Assembly: GCA_017428105.1 (NCBI GenBank)
Contig: JAFRRM010000017.1
Span: forward strand, 19,391-83,390
DNA: 64,000 nucleotides
Source of the DNA: Lachnospiraceae bacterium
GTDB taxonomy: Bacteria > Bacillota > Clostridia > Lachnospirales > Lachnospiraceae
Direction of reading: 5' to 3'
Part shown: piece by piece, positions 16,402 to 24,341 of the stretch
Position numbering within the stretch: the stretch's first letter is position 1
How the letters are laid out: the number at the start of each line of letters is the position of its first letter
Made by a program: the position numbers and the translations under genes
The notes under the pieces: model-generated
Told to the model about the DNA's origin: nothing
What the model saw: the letters and a program-made list of their open reading frames with translations, nothing else
Databases searched by the model: none

Positions 16402-16878
16402 ATGAAGATCGCACTCGGAAGCGACAAATCCGGCTTCAATGCCAAGGAAGCCGTCAAGGCCTGGCTCACGCAGGAAGGCTACGATTTCGAAGACCTCGGC
16501 ACGCTCGATCCCGAGCAGCCGCAGCCCTACTATCAGGTCGCCGCGAAGGCTGCCCCGCTCGTTGCGGACGGGACCTTCGACCGCGCGGTGCTCCTCTGCG
16601 GCACCGGCGCCGGCATGTGCGTCGTCTCGAACAAGTTCAAGGGCGTTCATGCCGTGGTCTGCGAGAGCCCCTATACCGCCAAAATGGCCCGCGCCATCAA
16701 CAACGCGAAGGTCCTGTGCATGGGCGGCTGGGTCGTCGGCCCGGAACTGGCCGTTGACATGACGAAGACCTTCCTGAACACGGAATGGTGCCAGGATCTC
16801 GAGGACTGGCGCGCCGCCAACATGCACAAATTCGCCGCCCAACTGGACGCGATCGAGGATAAAAACTATGGGAAATGA
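16402..16878 (+). CDS. sqwI: RpiB/LacA/LacB-family isomerase, probable 4-deoxy-4-sulfoerythrose isomerase (SqwI-like)
   Basis: 158 residues of the RpiB fold. The catalytic base Cys66 is kept in LLCGTGAGMCVVSNKFKG. The residues that E. coli RpiB uses for phosphate are changed: His10 becomes Lys9, Arg133 becomes Met141 and Arg137 becomes Ala145. His99, used for ring opening, is Ile99. This fits a non-phosphorylated substrate that cannot form a furanose ring, as expected for 4-deoxy-4-sulfoerythrose, which has no C4 hydroxyl. The ATG at 16402 has AAGGGAG upstream. The gene overlaps the next one by 11 bases. The sulfo-TK assignment is by residue pattern plus neighbours. Confidence 0.75.
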   Translation: MKIALGSDKSGFNAKEAVKAWLTQEGYDFEDLGTLDPEQPQPYYQVAAKAAPLVADGTFDRAVLLCGTGAGMCVVSNKFKGVHAVVCESPYTAKMARAINNAKVLCMGGWVVGPELAVDMTKTFLNTEWCQDLEDWRAANMHKFAAQLDAIEDKNYGK

Positions 16879-17971
16879 TTTTTTCTATGCCCAGCCGGTG
16901 AAGACCTGGTTCGGCGAGAGCTGCCTGGACCGCCTGGGCGAAGTTCTTGCGGCATTTCAGATCGAACGCGCGGTGCTCGTCTGCGGGCGCCATTTCGCCG
17001 CTGCAGCGGCAGCGCTGCAGGAAAAGCTCCCTGCCGTGAAGGCCGTCTTTTCCGCTGTCGAACCCGATCCGCAGCTGTCCGGCGCGGTCCGGGCCGCCGA
17101 ACTCGCCCGGGAAACGGGCGCCGATACCATCATCGGCATCGGCGGCGGGAGCGCCCTGGATACCGCAAAATTCGCGGCTGCCATCGCCCCCGGGGACGCG
17201 GAGCCGCTGGCCTATTACCGCGGCGAAGTCCCTTTCCCCACGAACCCGCTTAAGATCGTCTGCGTGCCCACGACCGCCGGGACCGGCAGCGAAGTCACGC
17301 AGGTCTCCGTCATCAGCAACGGCAACGAAAAGCGGACCATCAACAACCCCGTTTTCATGCCGAAGGCGGCTGTTGTCGATCCGCTCCTCTCCTTCTCCGT
17401 GCCGGCCGGAACGGCTGTCTGCACCGGCCTGGACGCGCTTGCTCACGCCCTGGAAGGCTACTGGAGCAAGAATCACCAGCCCATTTCCGACCTCATGGCG
17501 GTCGAGGCCGTCCGCCTCATCACGCAGAACCTGGAAAAGGTCCGGCTCGCCGGCCCGAATGCCGACCTGCCCGCGCACAGCGCCATGGCCTATGCGGCCC
17601 TCCTCGGCGGCCTTTCCTTTGCCCTGCCGAAGACCGCGGCCTGCCACGCCTGCAGCTATCCGATCTGCGAGGCCTTCCACATTTCCCACGGCGAGGCCTG
17701 CGCCTTCACCCTGGACAGTTTCGTCCGCATCAACGCGGATGAGCGCCTCGAGGAGCTCTGCCGCCGCGCCGGCCTGTCCGGAACGGAAGAACTCGCCGCA
17801 TGGATCGCGAACATTAAGAAAAAAGCGGGCCTCAGGACCCGCCTGTCCGAACTCGGCGAGGCCGACATCCCCGCTCTTGCCGCGGCTGCAGCCGTCCATC
17901 CTCTTATGCAGAACAACCCCGTCCCGATGGACGCGGCCGCGCTGGAGAAAATGTTCGAAACGCTGCGGTAA
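16868..17971 (+). CDS. sqwF: Iron-dependent alcohol dehydrogenase, probable sulfoacetaldehyde reductase (SqwF-like)
   Basis: A 367-residue group III (Fe-type) dehydrogenase. The NAD-binding GIGGGSALDTAK is near residue 97 and VPTTAGTGSEVTQV near 135. Metal ligands are Asp and His in TGLDALAHALEGY, and two His in HACSYPICEAFHISHGEA. Its start lies inside the end of the RpiB-like gene, so they are translationally coupled. In the sulfo-TK route the last step reduces sulfoacetaldehyde to isethionate; Fe-type dehydrogenases are known for this in gut taurine degraders (SarD). No isethionate exporter is seen in the window. An alternative is a generic aldehyde reductase. Confidence 0.8.
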   Translation: MGNDFFYAQPVKTWFGESCLDRLGEVLAAFQIERAVLVCGRHFAAAAAALQEKLPAVKAVFSAVEPDPQLSGAVRAAELARETGADTIIGIGGGSALDTAKFAAAIAPGDAEPLAYYRGEVPFPTNPLKIVCVPTTAGTGSEVTQVSVISNGNEKRTINNPVFMPKAAVVDPLLSFSVPAGTAVCTGLDALAHALEGYWSKNHQPISDLMAVEAVRLITQNLEKVRLAGPNADLPAHSAMAYAALLGGLSFALPKTAACHACSYPICEAFHISHGEACAFTLDSFVRINADERLEELCRRAGLSGTEELAAWIANIKKKAGLRTRLSELGEADIPALAAAAAVHPLMQNNPVPMDAAALEKMFETLR

Positions 17972-17993
17972 TCCTGCGCGAGGCAGCGGACAC

Positions 17994-18028
17994 AAAAAGG
18001 AAGGCGGCTGCAGGCCGCCTTCCTTTTT
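17994..18028. terminator. Bidirectional terminator
   Basis: AAAAAGGAAGGCGGC (17994-18008) and its exact reverse complement (18014-18028), with T runs in both directions. It ends the sulfosugar plus arm and the convergent lipoprotein gene. Confidence 0.9.
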
Positions 18029-18042
18029 TATGCTCCATATCA

Positions 18043-18813
18043 TCACCTCTTCGGCCCGTAGATCCTCCAGGCCTTGCTCAGGACCTGCTCGATCTCGCCG
18101 AAGACGCGCTGGCCGTCCTCGGGCATGTTGTCGCTCGACACGCGCACCGTCCGGTCCGCCTCCCGGAACTTCACGACGTAGGCCGCGCCGGTGATCCCGA
18201 CACCGTCCATCTCGTTCCATTTGCGCATCTTGTTGTCATCGACGATCTTCAGGCAGTCGTAAAGCGCCGAATCCGAAACCAGGCAGGCCCGGCAGCTTTC
18301 CTCTGCATCGCCCCACTGCGAATACTTCGCCAGGATCATGCTGCCGTTCGGCCGGCGGTAGAGCACAAACTCATCGTGGCCGTCGCCGCCAACGGTCGCG
18401 ACTGTCGCCTCATAATAATCGAAGACCATCTCGCAGGCCCTGTTGTTGATCAGCGCGATCCAGTCCTCCTCGGTCTCTTCCCGGTTCGCCTCCGGATCGT
18501 AGACCATGGAATTTTTCGAGTACACCTGGATCAGCACGTCGTGCGCCGGCATCGTGAAGGTGAAAACGTAGCCGTGGTCGTTGTCGTAACTCTGCTTCAT
18601 GTCCACGTCGTTGCTGTAAAAACTGTAGTCCGTGTCGGTGGCGATGAACTCGTAATACAGCGTCACCTTCTGTCCCGCCGCATAGGTCTTTTTCTTCTGG
18701 GTGAAACCGCCTTCGGCGATCACCTTGTACTGTTTTCCGAAACATCCGCCAAGGCTGATCATAAGCATCGCTCCTATTAAAATATAAATCAGGGTCTTTC
18801 GGGACTTTTTCAT
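18043..18813 (-). CDS. Putative lipoprotein of unknown function
   Basis: 256 residues with a basic start (MKKSRK), a hydrophobic segment and the lipobox LGGC (Cys24), so it should be exported and lipidated. The next about 80 residues look like a beta-rich domain (AAGQKVTLYYEF ... VFTFTMPAHDVLIQV), of the type seen in bacterial repeat modules. The C-terminal part (IALINNRACEMVFDYYEATV onward) is not recognised. It converges with the sulfosugar plus arm at a shared terminator and is probably unrelated to it. Confidence 0.75.
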   Translation of the reverse strand: MKKSRKTLIYILIGAMLMISLGGCFGKQYKVIAEGGFTQKKKTYAAGQKVTLYYEFIATDTDYSFYSNDVDMKQSYDNDHGYVFTFTMPAHDVLIQVYSKNSMVYDPEANREETEEDWIALINNRACEMVFDYYEATVATVGGDGHDEFVLYRRPNGSMILAKYSQWGDAEESCRACLVSDSALYDCLKIVDDNKMRKWNEMDGVGITGAAYVVKFREADRTVRVSSDNMPEDGQRVFGEIEQVLSKAWRIYGPKR

Positions 18814-18947
18814 CGCGTCTCCTTTCCGGACCTTCGTGTTCTGCTGCTATTATAAATTCCCGCGCCGGTCTTTGCAAGCGCTGCCGCGGGCGTTTTCATT
18901 TGCGCTTTCCTATGTTATAATGCCTCCATGAGACACGGAGGTGTGAA

Positions 18948-19421
18948 ATGAGACCGGAGAAAATGCCGCAGGAACTTTCCTTTGCCGAAGCCGGACTGAC
19001 GCCGGAAATCATGGAGATCCTGATCGCGATGTCCGCGGACTGGGAGGCGGAAAACAGCTGCCACGGCTATCGGACAAATGAGGCGTCGGATATCGAGGGC
19101 CGCAGGATCTTCCTCGCAAAGGACGGAGAGGAGACCGTCGGCTACCTCTTCGGACTGACCGAAAACGCAAAGAAAGATTCCACGGTCATGCCGGCGGGGA
19201 CGCCCTGTTTCGAGGTCGAGGAGCTCTATGTGCGGCCCGCGTACCGCAGTTTCGGCGTCGGGCGCAGGCTCTTTGCCCTCGCCGAGGAAACGATGCGCGG
19301 CGACGTTGACTTCCTGATGGTCTCGACGGCCACCAAAAACTGGCGCGCCATCCTGCATTTCTATCTCGAAGAACTCGGCATGGATTTCTGGAGCGCCAGG
19401 CTCTTCAAGAAAGTCCGATAA
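18948..19421 (+). CDS. GNAT family N-acetyltransferase
   Basis: 157 residues. Motif A is seen as EELYVRPAYRSFGVGRRLFALAEE (core RPAYRSFGVGRRL) and the C-terminal NWRAILHFYLEELGMDFWSARL resembles other small GNATs. ATG 18948 follows GGAGGTG. Substrate unknown. The next gene starts 30 bases downstream and may be co-transcribed. Confidence 0.85.
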   Translation: MRPEKMPQELSFAEAGLTPEIMEILIAMSADWEAENSCHGYRTNEASDIEGRRIFLAKDGEETVGYLFGLTENAKKDSTVMPAGTPCFEVEELYVRPAYRSFGVGRRLFALAEETMRGDVDFLMVSTATKNWRAILHFYLEELGMDFWSARLFKKVR

Positions 19422-19450
19422 GCGGCGCAGCGCGCCGGGAGGAAGGCACT

Positions 19451-20188
19451 ATGATAATCTACGATGACGCGATCCCGCTGGAAGCCGTGCTGGAAATGCC
19501 GGAAAAACGGAGCGAAAACACCCCGCTGATGATCGTGATCCACGGCTATACCGGATATAAGGAAGAGGTCCACATCGCCGCAATGGCGCAGATGATGAAG
19601 GACCTCGGCTATGCCGTGCTCCGCCCCGACATGTACGGTCACGGCCAAAGCGGCGGTCATTTTCACGACCACACGATATATAAATGGCTCTCCAACATCA
19701 TGACGCTTGTCGATTACGCGCGGAAAGAGCTGCATTTCACGGAGATCTGGCTCTGCGGGCATTCGCAGGGCGGACTGGCCGTGATGCTGGCGGCAGCCAT
19801 GGAACGCGAACGGATAAAGGGTGTCGTCGCCCTCGCCCCGGCCGTCACGATCCCCGAACGGGCGCGGAAAGGCGAGCTTTTCGGCTATGTCTTCGATCCC
19901 GACCGGATCCCCGAAAGTTTCGAAGTCGGGGAACCCGAAACGCTCGGTAATAACTACATCCGCGTTGCACAGACGGTGCGTGTTGAGGATGCATACCGTT
20001 ATCAGGGGCCCATCCTCTTCGTCCACGGAGACGCGGACGAGACCATCCCCGTGAAGGCATCGGTCGAGGCGGCGACGCACTTCCGCAATTCGGAGCTGGC
20101 CGTGATCGCCGGCGATTCCCACTGCTACGATTTCCACCTGAACGAGGCCGTCGCCGCCGTCCGGGAGTGGCTGACAAGACGAATGTAA
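19451..20188 (+). CDS. Alpha/beta hydrolase, feruloyl/cinnamoyl-esterase-like
   Basis: 245 residues. Oxyanion-hole region VIHGYTGYKEE, nucleophile Ser in GHSQGG, acid in HGDADETIP and catalytic His near the C-terminus in GDSHCYDFH. Overall layout resembles Butyrivibrio cinnamoyl esterase Est1E, including NYIRVAQ before the acid loop. No signal peptide, so it is cytoplasmic. It likely hydrolyses a carboxylester, with plant phenolic esters a reasonable guess for a gut fibre degrader. AGGAAGG lies before ATG 19451. Confidence 0.85.
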   Translation: MIIYDDAIPLEAVLEMPEKRSENTPLMIVIHGYTGYKEEVHIAAMAQMMKDLGYAVLRPDMYGHGQSGGHFHDHTIYKWLSNIMTLVDYARKELHFTEIWLCGHSQGGLAVMLAAAMERERIKGVVALAPAVTIPERARKGELFGYVFDPDRIPESFEVGEPETLGNNYIRVAQTVRVEDAYRYQGPILFVHGDADETIPVKASVEAATHFRNSELAVIAGDSHCYDFHLNEAVAAVREWLTRRM

Positions 20189-20255
20189 ACCTGCCGGTCC
20201 AAGCGGCTCGGCATAACGAATGAACACTCCCCGCATTTTCCAAAGGAGCAACACC

Positions 20256-22103
20256 ATGAGCAAGAACAGCAAGACCGACCGGAAAGCCTTCTCCCTGAAG
20301 GAACGCTTCCGCTACTGGTTCGACAACCGCATGACCCGCGGATCGCTCGGCCTGATCCGTGTCCTCATCATCGCCTCCGTACTGTTGGCCGTCCTGATGG
20401 GTCTCGTGATCATCATCTGCGGCTTCAGCGACGAGGGCGAAGGCGGCGCAGTCATCTGGGACAGCATCGCGACCGTGATCAATGCCTGGATGCCCTCGTT
20501 TGAGGACGGGAGCCCGGGTTATCTCATCGTCATGAGCGTGACCGCGATCGCCGGCGTGCTCTTCACCAGCGTGCTGATCGGTATCATCACGAGCGCGATC
20601 GAGGAAAAGATCGACAGTTTGAAGCGCGGCAACTCCATGGTCCTGGAGCAGGACCACGTCGTCGTGCTCGGCTTCAACCCCGGCGAATATTCCCTCCTGC
20701 AGCAGCTGGTCCTGGCCGCTGCGGATGACGACGCCTGCATCGTCGTGGCGGAGGACATGGACCGCGTGGAAATGGAGGACGGCATCCGCGAGAACCTGGA
20801 CGTGCCGAAAAATGTCCGCCTCGTCTGCCGGACGGTGGACATCACGGACCCGGCTTCGCTGGAAAAATGCTCGCTCGAGACCTGCCGGACCGTCATCGTG
20901 AGCCCGACCGACGACATCACGACCATCAAGGCCGTGCTCGCCGCGTCCTCCGTCCTGGAGGAAAAGGGCACGCCGGAGACTGCCGTGAGCGCCATCATGA
21001 CCGGGGACGAGTTCCGTTTCCCGCCGTCGCTTGCCAAGGCCAACAACATTTCGGCCCTGCAGACAGGCACGGTCCTTGCCAAGATGATCGCGCACTCCTG
21101 CACGCAGACCGGCCTGTCGCAGACCTTCCGCGAGATCTTCAATTTCGAGGGCTCCGAGTTCTACATGACCGCCCTTGACGGCGCCGCCGGACTGAGTTTT
21201 GAGGAAATGGCCGTGCGCCTTGCCGGCGCGGTGCCGGTCGGCGTCTCGCGGGAGGGTAAAGTCCTTATCGCCCCGCCGGCGGACTTCGTGCTGCAGGAAG
21301 GCGACCGGATCCTTGTCTTTGCGGAGCAGGCGGATTCCGCCAAACTCGAGGCTTCGGCGCCGCCGGCCGGTGAGATCCCGCCCGTGACGGCGGACGAAGC
21401 GCCTACCTCTGCCGTGATCCTCGGCACGAGCGAGATCCTGCCGCTCGTCCTGCAGGAACTGCCCGAAAACGTCGTCCGTGCCGTCCTGGTCGTCCCGGAA
21501 GACGGCGAAGAGGATACGGCGAAGCTGGAGGCGGCTGCCGCCGCCCGCGGCCTGCAACTCGATTTTGTTCACGAAGATCCCCGCGACGAGGACGTGCTGC
21601 TTTCTCTTGCGCGCGAAGCGGAGCATATCGTGATCCTGAATGATCACGAAAAGGACCCCGACGAAGCCGACATGGAAGCCGCCTGCCTGCTGCTCGGCCT
21701 GCGCGACATCCGGGACCGCTTCGGCCTTTCCTTCAACATCACGGTCGAAATGCAGCGTGAGCGCAACCAGAAGCTGGTCGGCCGCGGCGACCACACCGAC
21801 TTCCTCGTCTCCTCGAGCATGTCGTCCCTGATCGTAGCGCAGCTTGCCGAAAGCCCCGAGATGATCGACGTCTTCCGCGAGATCCTCTCCAACGAAGGCA
21901 GTGAGATCTACCTGAAGAACGCCGGGCGGCTGGGCCTTTGCGGGACCTTTGCGGTCCGTGACCTTCGCCGCATCATGATCCGGCAGGGCTACATCCTTCT
22001 GGGCCTTCTGGATGCCGGAAAGCAGAGTTTCTTCGACCTGCCGCTCGACAAGGAGATCACGCTCGGCGGCGAAGACTGCCTGATCGTACTGGGAGAAAAA
22101 TAA
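20256..22103 (+). CDS. CASTOR/POLLUX-like ion channel protein with RCK/TrkA-N domains
   Basis: 615 residues. Two hydrophobic helices (about residues 35-62 and 90-115) flank a short pore-like stretch; the rest is two NAD-binding RCK-like modules (VVVLGFNPGEYSLLQQL near 140, and AVILGTSEILPLVLQEL near 385). This is the bacterial CASTOR/POLLUX/SYM8 layout, thought to conduct K+ or Ca2+. The ATG at 20256 is used because CAAAGGAG precedes it. A strong terminator follows. Monocistronic. Confidence 0.85.
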   Translation: MSKNSKTDRKAFSLKERFRYWFDNRMTRGSLGLIRVLIIASVLLAVLMGLVIIICGFSDEGEGGAVIWDSIATVINAWMPSFEDGSPGYLIVMSVTAIAGVLFTSVLIGIITSAIEEKIDSLKRGNSMVLEQDHVVVLGFNPGEYSLLQQLVLAAADDDACIVVAEDMDRVEMEDGIRENLDVPKNVRLVCRTVDITDPASLEKCSLETCRTVIVSPTDDITTIKAVLAASSVLEEKGTPETAVSAIMTGDEFRFPPSLAKANNISALQTGTVLAKMIAHSCTQTGLSQTFREIFNFEGSEFYMTALDGAAGLSFEEMAVRLAGAVPVGVSREGKVLIAPPADFVLQEGDRILVFAEQADSAKLEASAPPAGEIPPVTADEAPTSAVILGTSEILPLVLQELPENVVRAVLVVPEDGEEDTAKLEAAAAARGLQLDFVHEDPRDEDVLLSLAREAEHIVILNDHEKDPDEADMEAACLLLGLRDIRDRFGLSFNITVEMQRERNQKLVGRGDHTDFLVSSSMSSLIVAQLAESPEMIDVFREILSNEGSEIYLKNAGRLGLCGTFAVRDLRRIMIRQGYILLGLLDAGKQSFFDLPLDKEITLGGEDCLIVLGEK

Positions 22104-22120
22104 GACCGACAGATAAATAA

Positions 22121-22158
22121 AAACAGGGCCGTCCCGTGCAGGGGCGGCCCTGTTTGTT
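22121..22158. terminator. Terminator, probably bidirectional
   Basis: AAACAGGGCCG / CGGCCCTGTTT arms (22121-22131, 22145-22155) followed by GTTTTG on the plus strand and by A/T-rich sequence on the minus side. It sits between convergent genes. Confidence 0.85.
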
Positions 22159-22170
22159 TTGTCTGCGTCT

Positions 22171-22575
22171 TCAGAAACGGATGGTTTCCGGGGCGCCGCC
22201 GAAGGAGTAAAAGACCGCTTCGGCATTTTGGAAATACAGCACCTGCATGTTGCCGTCGTCCGGGCTGTACATATGCTTCAGGGTCGGCATCTTCTCCAGC
22301 ATGGCCACCATCACTTCGCGGTCATCATCGTTGATCAGCTCGCCGGAAAGGCGGAGCCATTTGCCGTCCTTGAAGGCGCAGATCTCGGCCTTCGGATTTG
22401 CCGCGAGCTGGTGCGAGACGGCCTTCACCTTCCCGGTTTGGATATAGAGCCTGCCCTTTGCGATAAGCGCCGTGCCGAAGGGGCGCACGCGGGGCTGGTC
22501 GCCGTCGACCGTCGCCAGATAGTAGGTGCCCGCCTCATCCAGAAATTCACATACCTTTTCAATGCCTTCTGCCAT
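22171..22575 (-). CDS. Pyridoxamine 5'-phosphate oxidase-like flavoprotein
   Basis: 134 residues of the small PNPOx-like split-barrel family: YYLATVDGDQPRVRPFG near the N-terminus, GRLYIQTGKVKAVSHQLAANP, and EICAFKDGKWLRLSGEL. Such proteins bind FMN or F420; the true substrate is usually unknown and it is unlikely to be authentic PdxH, which is longer. A TATAAT (22655-22660, minus strand) with TTGCAC 17 bases before it could be its promoter, overlapping the candidate operator at 22666-22685. Confidence 0.85.
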   Translation of the reverse strand: MAEGIEKVCEFLDEAGTYYLATVDGDQPRVRPFGTALIAKGRLYIQTGKVKAVSHQLAANPKAEICAFKDGKWLRLSGELINDDDREVMVAMLEKMPTLKHMYSPDDGNMQVLYFQNAEAVFYSFGGAPETIRF

Positions 22576-22665
22576 GGATCTGTCCTCCTGTCACTTCCGA
22601 TTTTTGTTCCGATCCCGGCGCCCTGTGCGGGCGCCGCGCTGTTTTCCGTATTTGATTATAGCATA

Positions 22666-22685
22666 TTTTGCGGCATGGTGCAAAA
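22666..22685. promoter_or_regulatory. Candidate operator between divergent promoters
   Basis: TTTTGC-N8-GCAAAA inverted repeat, placed between the divergent flavoprotein promoter and the repressor promoter. Possible binding site of the XRE-S24 repressor; this is inference. Confidence 0.4.
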
Positions 22686-22708
22686 CGCAATTTTATATAT
22701 TTTTACGC

Positions 22709-22737
22709 TTTACATTCGCAGATTTATGTGTTATATT
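22709..22737 (+). promoter_or_regulatory. Promoter of the SOS-like cassette
   Basis: TTTACA (22709-22714), 17-base spacer, TATATT (22732-22737), about 40 bases before the repressor ATG. Confidence 0.7.
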
Positions 22738-22777
22738 CTGAGCGGAGATGTTTTTTCCGCAGAAAGAAGGTGTTTCC

Positions 22778-23599
22778 ATGCCCAGACGAAAGATCGAAAC
22801 CGACAGCCCGCAGACGGTCTGCGGACGCATCCGCGCGTTCCGGGAGGCCCGCGGACTGGAACAAAAGGCGCTCGCCGCAAGGCTCGGCGTCAGCGCCAAC
22901 GCGGTCAGCAACTGGGAATGCGGGCGGAGCCGCCCGGACCTGAACCTTCTGCCTGCCCTCTGCGGGGCGCTCGGGACGACGCCCGGCGAGCTTCTCGGGA
23001 TGGAGGCGCCCGCCGGGACGCTTTCCCCCGCCGAGCAGCGCCTGTTGGAAGACTGCCGGGCTTTAAACGAGGGGCACCGGGAAGCCGTCCGGCGCCTGGT
23101 CGGCTCTCTGCTGGAGGCACAGGCTGCCCCGGAAGGGCAGGATGCCCGCCGCACGGAAGACCTGCGGCCCATCCGGAAGCTCATTTACTTCGAGCGGCCG
23201 CTTGCTGCCGGCGTCGGCGATCCCACCGAATTTGACGATGCCGGGACGCCCGTCTGGGTGTACACTTCGCCCGAGACCGAACGGGCCGGCTGCATTTTCT
23301 CCGTGAACGGCGAGAGCATGGAGCCCGCCTTCAAAAGCGGCGACCGGGTCCTCGTGTCCCGCATTCCGGACGCCCCCGCGCTGCAGTACGGCGAGATCGG
23401 CGCCTTCATCGCCGGGAACGAGACCTACATCAAGGTCTACGAAAAGGACGGGCTGCATTCGCTGAACCCGGCCTTCCCGACCCTGACCTTCGACGAGAGC
23501 ACGTCGGTCTTCCTGATCGGCCGCGTGATGGGCCGGCTGGACCCGCGGCACATCGTTCCGGCGGCGGAAGCCGAGCGGCGCCTGGCCCTGCAGGAGTGA
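22778..23599 (+). CDS. XRE-S24 self-cleaving repressor (LexA/CI-like)
   Basis: 273 residues. An N-terminal helix-turn-helix (about residues 12-68, KALAARLGVSANAVSNWECG) is joined to a LexA-type S24 protease domain. The cleavage site Ala144-Gly145 (PLAAGVG), catalytic Ser180 (NGESMEP) and Lys219 (YIKVYE) keep LexA spacing, so RecA-stimulated self-cleavage is likely. ATG 22778 follows AGAAGG; the frame extends 10 codons further upstream without a better site. It heads a cassette with SRAP, a Y-family polymerase and a YolD-like protein and probably represses it until DNA damage. Confidence 0.88.
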   Translation: MPRRKIETDSPQTVCGRIRAFREARGLEQKALAARLGVSANAVSNWECGRSRPDLNLLPALCGALGTTPGELLGMEAPAGTLSPAEQRLLEDCRALNEGHREAVRRLVGSLLEAQAAPEGQDARRTEDLRPIRKLIYFERPLAAGVGDPTEFDDAGTPVWVYTSPETERAGCIFSVNGESMEPAFKSGDRVLVSRIPDAPALQYGEIGAFIAGNETYIKVYEKDGLHSLNPAFPTLTFDESTSVFLIGRVMGRLDPRHIVPAAEAERRLALQE

Positions 23600-23610
23600 G
23601 GTGAAGCATC

Positions 23611-24300
23611 ATGTGCTGCCGCTACTATGCCGATCTTTCGCCGGAACTTCGCCCCATCGTGGAGGAAATGAACCGCTCGCCTCTCGTTGCGCGCTGGCAC
23701 AAAACGACGGCCGTGAAGACCTGCGGCGAGATCCGCCCGGCCGACGTGGCGCCGGTCATCGCGCCGAACCGGCGGGGCGAGCGGGCCGTTTTCCCCATGA
23801 AATGGGGCTTTCAGGCCAGGTCTCTCCTCATCAACGCCCGCAGCGAGACCGCGGCGGAAAAGCCACTGTTCAAGGACGCCTGGGCCGGGCGGCGCTGCGT
23901 GATCCCCGCCTCGTGGTATTACGAGTGGGAGCATCTCGTGGGCGACGGCGGCCGGAAGAAGACGGGGGACAAATTTCTGATCCAGCCGGAAGGCGAAAGC
24001 GTCACCTGGCTGGCCGGCCTCTACCGCATTGAAGACGGGCTTCCCGCCTTCGTGGTCCTGACCCGGGAGGCGGACGAGAGCATCCGCTTCATCCATGACC
24101 GGATGCCGCTCATCCTGCCCGGAGAGCTCGTCGGCGAGTGGATCCGCCCGGACGCCAGGCCCGAGGAACTGGTGGGGCGCGCCCTCACCGCTATGAATTT
24201 TGAAAACGTCGCCGGAAGCGGAAGATCCGCCGCCGAAAGAGGCGACCCGTCCGCCGACGCGGAGCGTCCGTACGAAGACGCCGCAGACGGCGAATATTAA
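23611..24300 (+). CDS. SOS response-associated peptidase (SRAP/HMCES/YedK family)
   Basis: 229 residues. Catalytic Cys2 follows the initiator Met (MCCRYY), with Asn in LLINARSETA, Glu in PASWYYEWEH and His in FIHDRMPLIL. These residues crosslink to abasic sites in single-stranded DNA and shield them. The C-terminal 35 residues are low-complexity and acidic. It starts 11 bases after the repressor stop, within the damage-response cassette. Confidence 0.93.
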   Translation: MCCRYYADLSPELRPIVEEMNRSPLVARWHKTTAVKTCGEIRPADVAPVIAPNRRGERAVFPMKWGFQARSLLINARSETAAEKPLFKDAWAGRRCVIPASWYYEWEHLVGDGGRKKTGDKFLIQPEGESVTWLAGLYRIEDGLPAFVVLTREADESIRFIHDRMPLILPGELVGEWIRPDARPEELVGRALTAMNFENVAGSGRSAAERGDPSADAERPYEDAADGEY

Positions 24301-24341
24301 ACGATCAGGAGCATCCGAAGGGGGTACGGGATGATGAGACT

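Noticed and set aside
6669..17971. Sulfo-EMP, sulfo-ED or transaldolase-type sulfoglycolysis
   Set aside because: No sulfofructose kinase, aldolase, gluconate dehydratase or transaldolase gene is present; the transketolase set fits better.
19845..22226. 793-codon minus-strand frame
   Set aside because: Antisense to the CASTOR/POLLUX-like gene and the esterase; no recognisable domain and it runs through a terminator.
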